In this document: piece after piece, positions 55,276-64,000 of the stretch
Layout of the letters: every line of letters begins with the position of its first letter
Numbering within the stretch: position 1 is the first letter of the stretch
From: Oncomelania hupensis
Lineage: Eukaryota > Mollusca > Gastropoda > Littorinimorpha > Pomatiopsidae
Direction: 5' to 3'
Length of the DNA stretch: 64,000 nucleotides
Assembly: GCA_036898135.1 (NCBI GenBank)
Contig: CM072513.1
Location: 39,834,528-39,898,527 of the forward strand
Notes under the pieces: model-generated
Seen by the model: the letters and a program-made list of their open reading frames with translations, nothing else
Databases searched by the model: none
Told to the model about the DNA's origin: nothing
Translations under genes and position numbers: made by a program

Positions 55276-56330
55276 CAGGGCTAGAAATTAACTTTTTTCT
55301 TTGGGGGCCACCGGGCCCCTTGATTGAAAAATTTGAGGGCCCACAAACAACTTTCGGGGCCCAACTTGAAAAAAAAATGCAAACAAAAAAACAAAAGAAT
55401 TATTGACAATATAAGTAGAAAGTACAATTTGTCTGATAATCTAAAATAAAAACAATAGAATTTCCAATTGTGCTGAGTGATGTCATTTTTATTTGCCTTT
55501 TCTTTCACTTTCAAACATTATCAACAAAAAAAAGGGGAAAAACACACACACACACATTCAGTGACACACATATTCCAGTGACTAGTGAGCCTGAAATGGC
55601 CATTAAACAAAATAGAAAAAAATCAAGTGAGTCTCTTGTATAATACTTTTCAGTTTTGTGACTGAGTATTGCACAATACACATCATTAAATTTTTAATAT
55701 GAGTAACCTAACAAAAAATCTGACCTCAATGCACAAAAATTCAAAACAAAACCATGAAAGGGAACTAAACTTAACAGTACTCTTCCTCGTTCACTTCAAG
55801 GCCATGCCATGGAAATCTTTTTTTCCACCCTTCATTATAGTTCCTTAATCTTTTTTCCTCTTCATACTTCTTTTTTCTCTCTTTTTCTTGTTCTTTCCTT
55901 TCGCCGACGTTTTCTTCTGGCGTCTTTCGCTTCCCAAAAATTGGAAAAACGCAATCGCCGATTGTTTTAGCAACTGTATGGCGACGATATGTAGCCATAC
56001 TTTCGTACTTGCAAAGATGGACATTTTGCGCTTATGTTGTGCCATAGCCTTTTGTTTATGATATTAAAAAGATAGTGAAGTGTATATTAAACTTTTGAGT
56101 GCGAAATTAAAGGGTTTTCGATTCTTTTCTCTGTTGTTTTTTTTCTGTCCAAATTTAGGGCACCGGTGTGGGTTGCTTCCCTTGGCCCAAATACGAAACT
56201 GCCGAGTAGAGCTAGCTGTAGCAGACGAATTATTTTGCGGGCCAAGCGGGCCCTTCGTTTTTCAACTTTCCGAGCCCGAAATCAACTTTGCGGGTTTTTG
56301 GCCCCGGGCCCCCGCTAATTTCGAGCCCTG
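55276..56330 (-). mobile_element. hAT-like DNA element, 1055 bp, 6-bp TSD GGGGCT
   Basis: Ends are CAGGGCTAGAAATTA and, inverted, CAGGGCTCGAAATTA. GGGGCT flanks it (55270-55275 and 56331-56336). Removing it restores the solo LTR. Subterminal GGGGCCC and GGGCCCG words occur near both ends. It carries a short open frame on the minus strand (55771-55998) but no catalytic transposase core. Confidence 0.8.
55771..55998 (-). CDS. Short basic protein within the hAT-like element (transposase N-terminus-like)
   Basis: 75 residues from ATG at 55998: MATYRRHTVAKTIGDCVF, a Lys/Glu-rich middle, and YNEGWKKRFPWHGLEVNEEE at the end. The W...FPW pattern after a basic linker resembles the entry to the TTF-type zinc finger of hAT transposases of the ZNF862-like group, in which it is followed by C-x-x-C. 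The frame stops before any such cysteines. Likely a remnant first exon rather than a functional protein. Confidence 0.4.
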   Translation of the reverse strand: MATYRRHTVAKTIGDCVFPIFGKRKTPEENVGERKEQEKERKKKYEEEKRLRNYNEGWKKRFPWHGLEVNEEEYC

Positions 56331-56383
56331 GGGGCTGAATCAGATACTGATAGAAAAACACCAACATCGAACGGAGTGTAACA

Positions 56384-56551
56384 GACAGTCTTGTAGCGTC
56401 CTTATAATTTCTTTCTTGCTGTATTCTTTCTGTGTTTTTTTTCCAATAGTAGACCAAATATATATTTATATTTATATTTGGTCTACTATTGGAAAAAAAC
56501 ACAGAAAGAATACAGCAAGAAAGAAAATTAAGCGGACGCTACAAGACTGTC
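56384..56551. repeat. Palindromic MITE, arms of about 77 bp
   Basis: GACAGTCTTGTAGCG...ATAGTAGACCAAATA is followed after a short AT spacer by its near-exact reverse complement ending CGCTACAAGACTGTC. The left arm was cut by solo LTR A: its first bases are the duplicated GACAG target. TA dinucleotides near both outer ends would fit a Tc1/mariner-type TSD, not proven. Confidence 0.75.
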
Positions 56552-56709
56552 TGTATATAATATATACTGGTTATTAGAGTCACTGAGTCAAAAAACTACT
56601 AATGCAGCGTTTGAAGAAATCAAAGTCCTATATTTCCTTCTCTGTATGAATGGTGTGAGCGGGAGCTCCGTCAGTTGCGTCTGCTCGCTACGAAAGCCGG
56701 CGAAGGAAT

Positions 56710-56735
56710 GGAGAGAGACAGAGAGGGAGACAGAA

Positions 56736-56792
<57 letters not shown>
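56710..56792. repeat. (GA)n microsatellite
   Basis: GA-rich tract becoming a pure dinucleotide repeat after 56751. Confidence 0.95.
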
Positions 56793-56795
<3 letters not shown>

Positions 56796-57674
56796 CCATT
56801 CCTTATGTTTTACCTCAATATTGTATGTTTAGCTGAGACTCTTGCATTATTATCTTAAAATGTTGCCTGTGGTAAACGTTGCCTATCAACAGTAATTAAA
56901 TCGACACAAAACAGTAGTAATAAACTAATAAGCTTTTGAGTAACAAAACGTACCATTTTTCGTATAGAAATAATGTAAATCTCATTCTGTATGCTAAAAG
57001 ATTATGAGAAAAGTAGTTTTGTTCTGTGAACATAAGGTGCTGTGGTGTTTATCTGGTCTATCAAGGCCTTCACTTTACTGCATCACATATTGTCCCACAG
57101 CCGTAGCCCAGTAGCATTCGACTGGCGCGCCTCGGCAACCAAGGTAATAAAAAAACCAATTAAATAAATGTATAAATAAATAATATAATAATAATAAACA
57201 AAATAAATAAAACATGATATTGTTCTCGCCAAAGTGTTTGAAGTCCTATATACATATATGTCATTGTGCGCTTAGAACTGTCGTATCCTTAGAAAAACAC
57301 TATATGAATAAGCCTACCCTTTATTATTTATGAACAAAGGACTATTACTACTTCAGGAAACTAAAATCCTATATTGGCATTTCAACACTGCGTCTATATT
57401 GTTGTGTTTTTTTCTCCTAGATAATCTTATCTTTTAAGCTATACATTTATGTTTGTGTAAGATTACTGTGCTCGGTGCACACGAAGTGCTTTTATTTGGC
57501 AAGGATTATCCCGAGGAGTGCTGGACCAGTAAACTCTCCCAGTATGGCCTAACTATCAGGAATCAAAGGGTCCCCACACCAAGCATGCGGCTATAGCATG
57601 AATAAACCAGGACCATACAGGGGGTTAACATCGACATAATGGTCTCTGAACGACATCGTATTTTATATCTAACG
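56793..57674. other. No gene recognised
   Basis: AT-rich sequence with AATAATAAT and AAATAAATA words. No motif-bearing frame. Confidence 0.4.
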
Positions 57675-57731
<57 letters not shown>

Positions 57732-57742
57732 TGTGTGTGTGG
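57675..57742. repeat. (GT)n microsatellite
   Basis: Nearly perfect GT tract that directly adjoins the following MITE. A similar GT/GC tract separates the two MITE copies. Confidence 0.95.
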
Positions 57743-57746
57743 GCAT

Positions 57747-58350
57747 GTAGAAACGACGTTACTCTGACACACACATGAAACTCCACATGGTTTCTTTTGA
57801 CTTTTTTGGAAGACCGCACTATTTTGACGTCAAAACAGCGCTCCGTAGAGTTACAGCTGTTTTAGGGTTAGGTTAAGGGTTAGGGTTTCGGTTAGGGTTT
57901 TAGAGTTAGGGTTTGGGATAGCTTCAAAAAATGGAAAATGTCAAAATAATGTCAAAGAAATGGAAAGTGTGTCAAAATAATCTCTGTTTTTTTCACAACA
58001 GTCATCAGAACGTCGTTTCTACAAAAATGGGTGTGTGTGTGTGTGCGCGCGCGCGCGCGGGTGTATGTGTGGGCATGTAGAAACGACGTTACAGTGACAC
58101 ACTCATGGAACTCCACATGGTTTCTTTTGACTTTTTTGGAAGGCTGCCCTATTTTGACGTCAAAATAGAGTTCCAGTAGAGTTACAGCTGTTTTAGGCTT
58201 AGGGTTAGGTTAATGGTTAGTGTTTGGGTTAGGGGTTAGGGTTAGGGATAGGTTCAAAAATTTGAAAATGTCAAAATAATGTCACGAAAATTAAAAGTGT
58301 GTCAAAAAAATCCCTGGTTTTTTTTCACAACAGTCATCAGAATGTCGTGT
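57747..58350. repeat. Tandem pair of MITE-like units with TTAGGG-type interior
   Basis: Unit 1 (57747-58022) starts GTAGAAACGACGTT and ends with the inverse AACGTCGTTTCTAC. Unit 2 starts with the same bases at 58077 and loses its right terminal repeat near 58345. Both contain CTCCACATGGTTTCTTTTGA and a patch of degenerate TTAGGG/TTAGGGTT repeats. The period is 330 bases including the intervening GT/GC microsatellite. Confidence 0.7.
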
Positions 58351-58377
58351 GTGTGGGTGTGAGTGTGTGAGTGTGTC

Positions 58378-58987
58378 GCGTTTGAGAAGCGCACGATAGA
58401 TCCGATCGTTTTGTTTTGCAATGCATGCAATAACAGACTGTATTTACCTTTGATTTAATTTTGCGTTGTAGTTGGAAGAAGCTTTGTATAATGTTAATAA
58501 TTTTCGTTGGTCGATATTATTGGAGAATTTTGTAGGGTTGCTTGTTTACTATCGATCGAAGCGTGTGGATAGATCTAGTGGTAATTACGAGACGCTTCCA
58601 ACCTAAATAAGATTTATATGACGTAAGACAATGCATAGTTCTGGTGACGAATTTTATTTTGATTGGCTGTAATTGCGTTACGCTGGAATATTCGAATTTT
58701 CTTTAGAGTATTGAGAGACTATATAAGTGCGGCACTGTTTAAGAGTTGATAGTTGTGAAAAGTAGAAAAAGTGAAAAGTGAATGAGTAGAAAAGTTAAAA
58801 GGCGATTGAGCTATTATATGCAGTTGTTGATGTACGCTGAATAAAGTTGGAAAACTTCATACAACGACTCCTGCCTTGTTGCTGAGTGAACAGGTTGCGT
58901 GGATAAACGAATCTGAGTTACACTTATCAGGATTCAAGCATCAGGGCTGAATCAACTACTAATAAAAAAACCAACAACAGTGTAACA
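58378..58987 (+). mobile_element. Solo LTR, family TGTTAC...GTAACA (copy B), 5' truncated
   Basis: Aligns with copies A and C from GAAGCGCACGATAG to GTGTAACA. The first dozen bases are replaced by a GT-rich tract, so no target duplication can be read. Same TATA-like and AATAAA elements. Confidence 0.8.
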
Positions 58988-59245
58988 GGGTGTGTGTGTG
59001 TGTGTGTGTGTGCGTTAGCAAGAGTGAAGAGTGCGTATGTGCATGTGCGTGCGTTTGTTTGAAGTGTGTGTGTGTGTATGTGTGTATGTATGTGTGTTTT
59101 TGAATACGTGTGTTTCTCTGTGTATTGCTCTAAATGTTGCTCTGTGTGTGTTCTGCGTGTGAGAGAGAGACACATATACAGAGAAAGAGAGAGAGAAAAT
59201 ATCGACAGACAGACAAACAGACAGACAGAGAGACAGAGATTCAGA
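58988..59245. repeat. GT- and GA-rich simple sequence
   Basis: GT tract at 58988-59012, further GT-rich stretches to 59160, then GA and ACAG units to about 59240. Confidence 0.85.
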
Positions 59246-59674
59246 TTCAATATCTTATTACGAAAAGAAAATTATTTTAGCATTAATGTGCACATTTTAC
59301 AATCAGTTCTTCTTTCAATTGCTCACACATTTAGTTTAATCATACATCCACATTCGTGCATTTACAAATTAAAGGAACATAATTTAAATAACTAACTTTA
59401 AAACAAGGAAACCTTTAACTGGAACCATTTAATTAAATAAAGAGAGAGAAATTTGAGGTACTTATGAAGGCAGGGGAGAGGTGGTGGGGTACAGAGTGAA
59501 AGAGGAAAATCAATTGTTGCATGTTATAATGTAATGTTTTCTAAATTATTAAGAAAGATGTTTAATCTTGTGCATTTTTTTTTGTTCCAAAGAAAGGGTG
59601 TTCCATAACAAGAGGCCTTTAAAATAGATGTGAAAATGTCAATTCGTGGTTTTGGAAGTCTGTAGTATTCTGTA

Positions 59675-59966
59675 GGGTGTCGGATAGAGCAGTGGTTGGA
59701 GCACTCGCTACTGTGTCGCAAGTTAAGCACCGTCCAGTGCGGTTAGCACTTGGATGGGTGACCGCAAACCGTGAAGCGACAACTAACAACGCCCCCAGTC
59801 GACTCAACTGTGACTGAGTACCTACTCTCTTAAGGGTGGGGAAGGTAAAGCAGCGAGGGAGAGAGCTGGGCATCACCCTCATTACGCTGGCCCAAGATAA
59901 GTGTGATCTCCAACATCACGCTCTCCTACGGCCACAATGCTATGGGACCACCTTTACCTTTACCTA
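59675..59966 (+). mobile_element. 5S rRNA-derived SINE
   Basis: 59718-59765 reads GCAAGTTAAGCACCGTCCAG then GGTTAGCACTTGGATGGGTG and ACCGC, the internal promoter half of 5S rRNA (5S normally has AGTTAAGCA, GGTTAGTACTTGGATGGG, GACC). It is preceded by GAGCAGTGGTTGGAGCACTC, which may be a tRNA-like A box. The unrelated body and the tail of CTTTAC units (59946-59966) exclude a 5S gene and indicate a LINE-mobilised SINE. Confidence 0.75.
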
Positions 59967-60078
59967 GTGTTCAGACTGATATTGTACAGGAAGATATAAG
60001 TTGGTCATCTAAGTAAGGAGGCGCTATATTATTTTTTTTTACTTTAAACAACTGTATGGCTAAATTATACTTCAACTC

Positions 60079-60079
<1 letters not shown>

Positions 60080-60160
<81 letters not shown>
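60080..60160. repeat. (GT)n(GA)n microsatellite
   Basis: GT units followed by about 28 GA units. Confidence 0.95.
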
Positions 60161-60164
<4 letters not shown>

Positions 60165-60257
60165 AAGAATATTGTTATAGGTGTTATAGTTGCAGTCTAA
60201 ATACCGATTCAAAAATCATAATCTTTGACTACAGTACAATCGATAAACCACCTTCAC

Positions 60258-60269
60258 TATCATCATCAT

Positions 60270-60300
<31 letters not shown>

Positions 60301-60440
60301 GTCATCATCATCATCGTCGTCATCGTCGTCGTCGTTAAACTTTCTTTTTGTGAGCACTGTGGCTCATCATCTTTAAAGTCATCATTACCTGCTTTTTCTT
60401 CTTCTTGTTCTTGTTCTTCTTGTTCTTCTTCTTCTTCTCA
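60258..60440. repeat. (ATC)n and (TTC)n tracts
   Basis: ATC/GTC triplets at 60258-60336 and TTC/TTG triplets at about 60388-60440. Confidence 0.9.
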
Positions 60441-60499
60441 TACACCTTTAGCTGTCGTCGTGAACGGATTTAGTCGTTTAACGAAATCGCTTTAAACAC

Positions 60500-62345
60500 A
60501 CCGACTCAACCAAATTTGGGAATCTGGATATCCCACTGTCGCATGCAAACGTTTTGTAGATAATATTGTTGACTCTAAATTGTTCCTGTTGAACGATGGG
60601 TCAGTAACAAGAATTCCGGACATGTCGAATCATAAAGCTAGTGCAATAGATCTAACTCTAATATCTTCTGAATAAGCTGTTGACGCTTCATGGTCAACAT
60701 CAGAGGATACCCTAGGTAGTGATCACTTACCTATCTGTTACGTTGAAACGCGCACGATAGTTCGTGTGTGACGCGCGCGATAGATCTGATTGTTTTATTT
60801 TTATTTTACAAAGCATGGAATAACAGAGTGTATTTACCTTTGATTTGATTTTGCGTTGTTGTTAGAAGAAGCTTTGTATAACGTTGATAATTTTAGTTGG
60901 TCAATATTATTTGAGAATTTTCTAGAGTTGGTTGTTTACTATCGATCGAAGCTTGTGGATAATTCTAGTGGTAACTAGAGACGCTTCCATTCTAAATATG
61001 GTTGTATGACGTGAGACAATGATGACGAAATTTGTTCTGATTGGTTTAAATTGTGTCTTGCCTGAATGTTTTTCCTTACTCTGGAGTGTAGAGAGACTTA
61101 TGTACCGCACTGTTTGAGTTGAGAATTGAATTGTAAAGTGTTGAAAGTAAAAAGTTAAGAGTGGAAAAAGCGATTGTATGCAGTTGTTGATGTTCGCTGA
61201 ATAAAATTGGAAAACTACATACGACGATTCCTGCCTTGTTGCTGAGTGAACGGGTTGCGTGGATAAACGAATCTGAGTTACACCTATCAGGAGGATTCAA
61301 GCATTGGGGCTGAATCAACTACTGATAAAAATCAACAACGAGTGTAACACTATCACTCTTGCTTTAAATGAGAAATTCGAAGATGATGATGCTGGTGTTG
61401 AAGACAAGATTCCAAAATGTATGTATAATAAGGCAAATTGGGAAGATGTTCAGGTCGTTTTGAATTCATACGATACTAAAGAAGTGGAAAATGCAGATAT
61501 TAATATATTTTATTCCAATTTTGTAAGTAAAATTCTTATAGCAGCAGATAACTCAAGTCCTAAAGTAATAGATAAAGGTGAAAAGAAACATGCAGGAAAT
61601 GCATGGTGGAATAAAGATTGTGAACAAGCCGTTTCTAAAAAGAAAGAATGTTTCAAAAAATGGTTAAAGGATAAAAACGAAAAAAAAATCACATGAATAT
61701 GAAACGTACAAAAATTCAATGCAATAAAATAATTGCTCAGGCGAAAAAGAGTTATTGGATTGAATTTTGCCAAAAAGAGGTTTCGGAATCTAAACATATT
61801 TTTAAAGTGTGGAAAAAAGTTAAACAAATAAAAACCGGTACTTGTCTTCAACAATACCCAGTAAAAATTGAAAATAATACCTTCCCTAGTTCCTTGGATA
61901 AAGCTGAAGCGTTTTTAAAAATATTTAGTAACAATAGTATATCAACAAGTCTGAGTGAAAAATCATAGAATATTCAGAACAGAAGAAGAAGCTAAAAAGG
62001 AATATTCTGACTCACCAAATAATAAAGAGCATTACTTTAATTCATAATTAACTTATTTTGAATTCATTGAAGCATTAAATTCATTTCAAACAATCAAGTC
62101 TGCTGTTGGTATTGATGGCATTTCTTATCAAATATTGACGCACTTGCCTGCAATTTGGAAGCAATTACTTCATTCATTTTACCAAAAATGTTGGTTACAT
62201 GGCACTCTGCCAGATTCCTGGAAGTACTCTGTTGTAGTTCCCATCCTGAAACAAGGCAAACCTAGGTCATTATTAGATAGCTATCGGTCAATAGCATTGA
62301 CGTCTCATGCTGGTAAAGTGCTTGAAAAAAATAGTCTTTAACAGA
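60500..62345 (+). pseudogene. Jockey/CR1-like LINE fragment, split by a solo LTR
   Basis: Upstream of the LTR, the end of an endonuclease is readable: FVDNIVDSKLFLLNDGSV, IPDMSNHKASAIDLTLI, then one stop and GSDHLPI at the insertion point. Downstream of 61355 it continues ITLALNEKFEDDDAG, the linker ending WWNKDCEQAVSKKKECF, then after a frameshift YKNSMQ..., and the first RT blocks VGIDGISYQILTHLPAIW and WKYSVVVPILKQGKPR with SYRSIALTSHAGKVLEK, ending at about 62345. The RT catalytic centre is missing. It is a truncated copy with several stops. Confidence 0.8.
60736..61349 (+). mobile_element. Solo LTR, family TGTTAC...GTAACA (copy C), TSD CTATC
   Basis: 614 bp, TGTTACGTTG to GTGTAACA, with a perfect 5-bp duplication CTATC (60731-60735 and 61350-61354). 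The most complete uninterrupted copy in the window, so a good reference for the family. The LTR lies between the endonuclease SDHLPI block and the RT linker of a LINE. Confidence 0.92.
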
Positions 62346-62700
62346 TTGAATTCAACCAAAGCTTTTTAGTTTTGAGGTAAGGTCAGCCAGGCTAGCTATA
62401 AATAGCTTTGCCGATGCTCCCTTTCCTTTCCTTTCACTGGAAAGGAGGGTGCAGGCAAGCTATAAATAGCCCGCAGCCAGCAAAATGTGGAGGCACTAAA
62501 CAGTGCTGCTCACATAGACATTGAGATGGTGTGTATATGATTGTAGGTCCGCCTGTAGCCTAAGCTATTACCCCATATAGGGGAGAAATCAATATTACTG
62601 CAACAGATACGAGACCTCACATTCCTTATCTTGCACACCCGTTGTATGTTAGCTGACCCTCTCACTCACCCTTACGCCCTTTCATCTTTGCCCATGGCCT
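62346..62700. repeat. Unclassified repeat-like sequence with GCTATAAATAGC
   Basis: AGCTATAAATAGC occurs twice (about 62394 and 62459) around a CCTTTCCTTT...GGAAAGGAGGG inverted pair, giving a small stem-loop. No coding sequence. It might be a SINE or MITE head, not classified. Confidence 0.3.
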
Positions 62701-63312
62701 TACATTACATTACTTGATGATTGCTTCAGGTCCCGCGGACTCCTCCGATCCAAATCAGGACCACAAAATCAAGACCACAACTTCGCTGAAAGAGGAGTCG
62801 CCCCTGCTCCACATAAAAGATCTACTGAAACAACCCTAGTGGTAATACTGAAGGCACTCCACCAACCGGTCACTTTACAATAAAGACACCCCACGCATTG
62901 GACGCTGAGGCTATACTCTAATTTATCGAACCCCCGTTTACAAAAACAAAATAGAATATAAACATCATTATAAAATATCATTATAAAATATCATTATAAA
63001 ATGCCTACATTGCCAAATAATAACATCTTAGGAAGCCCCAGTGACCATTTGGCAGAAAGCGTCCAATATTCCCAAGCTGATCCAACAGACCTCACACACA
63101 AATGAGGAGTTTTGTCCCGGAAGAGTTTTCAAGAAAAAAGGTAGGTGACTGGTCTAACGAAGAAGAAGATAGCATAGCAGATTGATAGAACAGAGTAGGA
63201 ATGAGAAAGAACAAAGGAGAAAGACATCGACAGGTGGTAATTTAAAGCACTAAATTTCCAGACAGTGGGGATACTATTAATACTGAAACCCCCGGCACCC
63301 TCACGGGGGTGG
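62701..63312 (-). repeat. Interspersed repeat with (TAATG)n tail, second family member
   Basis: Inverse match to 27367-27851, with extra material (63130-63250) near the 5' end. Its tail on the minus strand is two TAATG-like units at 62701-62712. A G-homopolymer at about 63308-63323 marks the other side. Confidence 0.6.
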
Positions 63313-63364
63313 GGGGGGGGGGGTGCCCATGGCCTGTCTAAGCCGAAAACTACCAAACCCAATA

Positions 63365-64000
63365 TATACTACCCAAAATAATTGAAGGACCACTCTCATA
63401 TTTCATTTAGTTTAATTATTTTTTTGCTGCTATCAATAATATCGCTTATATTGCTTATTTCAAAACTTATCCTGTACAGTAACATTCAAGACAATCTTAT
63501 TCTGACAAGTAATCACATGTGTGAGTTTTGAACTTTCTGCACCGAGTTCAAAAACAAACCCAAAATGACCCTAATTTACTGTTGTCTTGCTAATAAAGCA
63601 AAAGTTTCAACATTAAACAGTGATTTGCACGCGAAAGGCTTGCATTTTGTGAGATCAGTTCAACAATCGGCGCTTTTTCTGGGTATAGCGCAGCGCTTTT
63701 GCTGCTTTTCTAACCATGTCCCCAAGGCGACGATTGACTGATGCGGATAGAGGCAGAGCTATTGCATGGCTTCAGGAATGGGTGGGGGTGAGAGAAGTTG
63801 GCAGGCGGCTGGGAGTGTCCCACTCCGTTGTCCAAAGGCTGCGGGAGCGCTTTAACAACACTGGAAGCGTCCAAGAACCAAGAAGGTCCGGACGCCCCCG
63901 CGTTATCACTGCAAGACAAGACCATTTCATCACCCTGTCAGCTTTGAGGATGAGGTCCGCTACAGCAAACACCATCAGAAGACAGCTTCACGCAGTCATC
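63365..64000 (+). mobile_element. Tc1/mariner transposon, 5' part, runs off the window
   Basis: The sequence ACTACCCAAAATAATTGAAG after TATA at about 63365 is a plausible left terminal repeat; the transposase starts at 63716. The right end lies outside the window, so the terminal repeat cannot be confirmed. Confidence 0.5.
63716..64000 (+). CDS. Tc1-like transposase, N-terminal 95 residues (incomplete)
   Basis: ATG at 63716 encodes MSPRRRLTDADRGRAIAWLQ, a first helix-turn-helix (VREVGRRLGVSHSVVQRLRE), the linker GSVQEPRRSGRPRV with the GRPR AT-hook-like motif, and the beginning of the second helix-turn-helix (ALRMRSATANTIRRQL). This is the bipartite DNA-binding domain of Tc1-type transposases. 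No stop or frameshift in the 95 codons available. The DDE catalytic domain would lie beyond the window. Confidence 0.85.
   Translation, partial: MSPRRRLTDADRGRAIAWLQEWVGVREVGRRLGVSHSVVQRLRERFNNTGSVQEPRRSGRPRVITARQDHFITLSALRMRSATANTIRRQLHAVI

Larger units (their letters stand above)
54695..56383 (+). mobile_element. Solo LTR, family TGTTAC...GTAACA (copy A), TSD GACAG, interrupted
   Basis: Begins TGTTACGTTG and ends GTGTAACA, flanked by perfect GACAG on both sides (54690-54694 and 56384-56388). Without the inserted DNA element it is about 628 bp. A TATA-like ACTATTTAAG (about 55052) and AATAAA (55166) mark its promoter and polyadenylation region. It lies inside the left arm of the palindromic MITE that resumes at 56384. 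Confidence 0.88.

Noticed and set aside
57835..58260. Telomere or chromosome end
   Set aside because: TTAGGG units are few, degenerate and inside MITE-like units, not a terminal array.
59718..59765. 5S rRNA gene
   Set aside because: Only the internal promoter half is present and it is embedded in a SINE with a non-5S body.

Overview
The window looks like a repeat-dense, non-coding or transposon-rich stretch of a metazoan draft genome. The repeat content (RTE/CR1-like and other LINEs, BEL/Pao and Ty3/gypsy LTR elements, tRNA- and 5S-derived SINEs, Tc1- and hAT-like DNA elements, long GA/GT microsatellites) suggests a marine invertebrate, plausibly a mollusc; that placement is inference. I see no convincing intact host gene. 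The only host-like coding pieces are two short THAP-type first exons and one degraded zinc-finger exon.

The assembly matters as much as the biology. Positions 31001-31500 are exactly 500 N. The 14.8 kb left of the gap (16236-31000) is repeated almost base for base right of it (31501-46258), differing mainly by scattered one- or two-base indels. The repeat ends exactly at the gap on the left side and starts exactly at the gap on the right, as expected if two overlapping contigs were scaffolded with a fixed gap instead of merged. Everything between 31501 and 46258 is therefore best read as a second reading or haplotype of 16236-31000.

Layout. 1-2100: unknown sequence and a decayed two-gene, virus-like cassette on the minus strand. 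2100-3480: a LINE endonuclease remnant and an octamer-rich repeat. 3400-4915: a minisatellite split by a solo LTR, itself split by a small 6-bp-TSD DNA element. 4915-22105: an RTE/CR1-like LINE cut by a Ty3/gypsy element (5598-19901, TSD CCCTG), whose 3' LTR is cut by a BEL/Pao element (11591-18672, TSD GACCA). Both LTR elements have LTR pairs of identical length, so the insertions look recent. Both have lost the reverse transcriptase core while keeping Gag, protease and integrase. The gypsy element has integrase upstream of RNase H, the unusual Gmr1-type order; the BEL element keeps one uninterrupted 1449-residue frame across its deletion.

22105-31000 (and its duplicate): a perfect 59-bp-arm hairpin, THAP exons, a tRNA-derived SINE, LINE fragments, microsatellites, a foldback element and a second RTE-like LINE on the minus strand. 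45385-47345: that LINE forms an inverted duplication, probably why the left contig stopped there. 47630-54420: a nearly complete minus-strand LINE with an L1-type ORF1 carrying a long octapeptide-repeat tail. 54690-63320: three more LTRs of the solo-LTR family, a hAT-like element with a TTF-like N-terminal frame, palindromic and telomere-repeat-containing MITEs, a 5S-derived SINE, and a LINE split by a solo LTR. 63716-64000: the start of a Tc1/mariner transposase running off the window.
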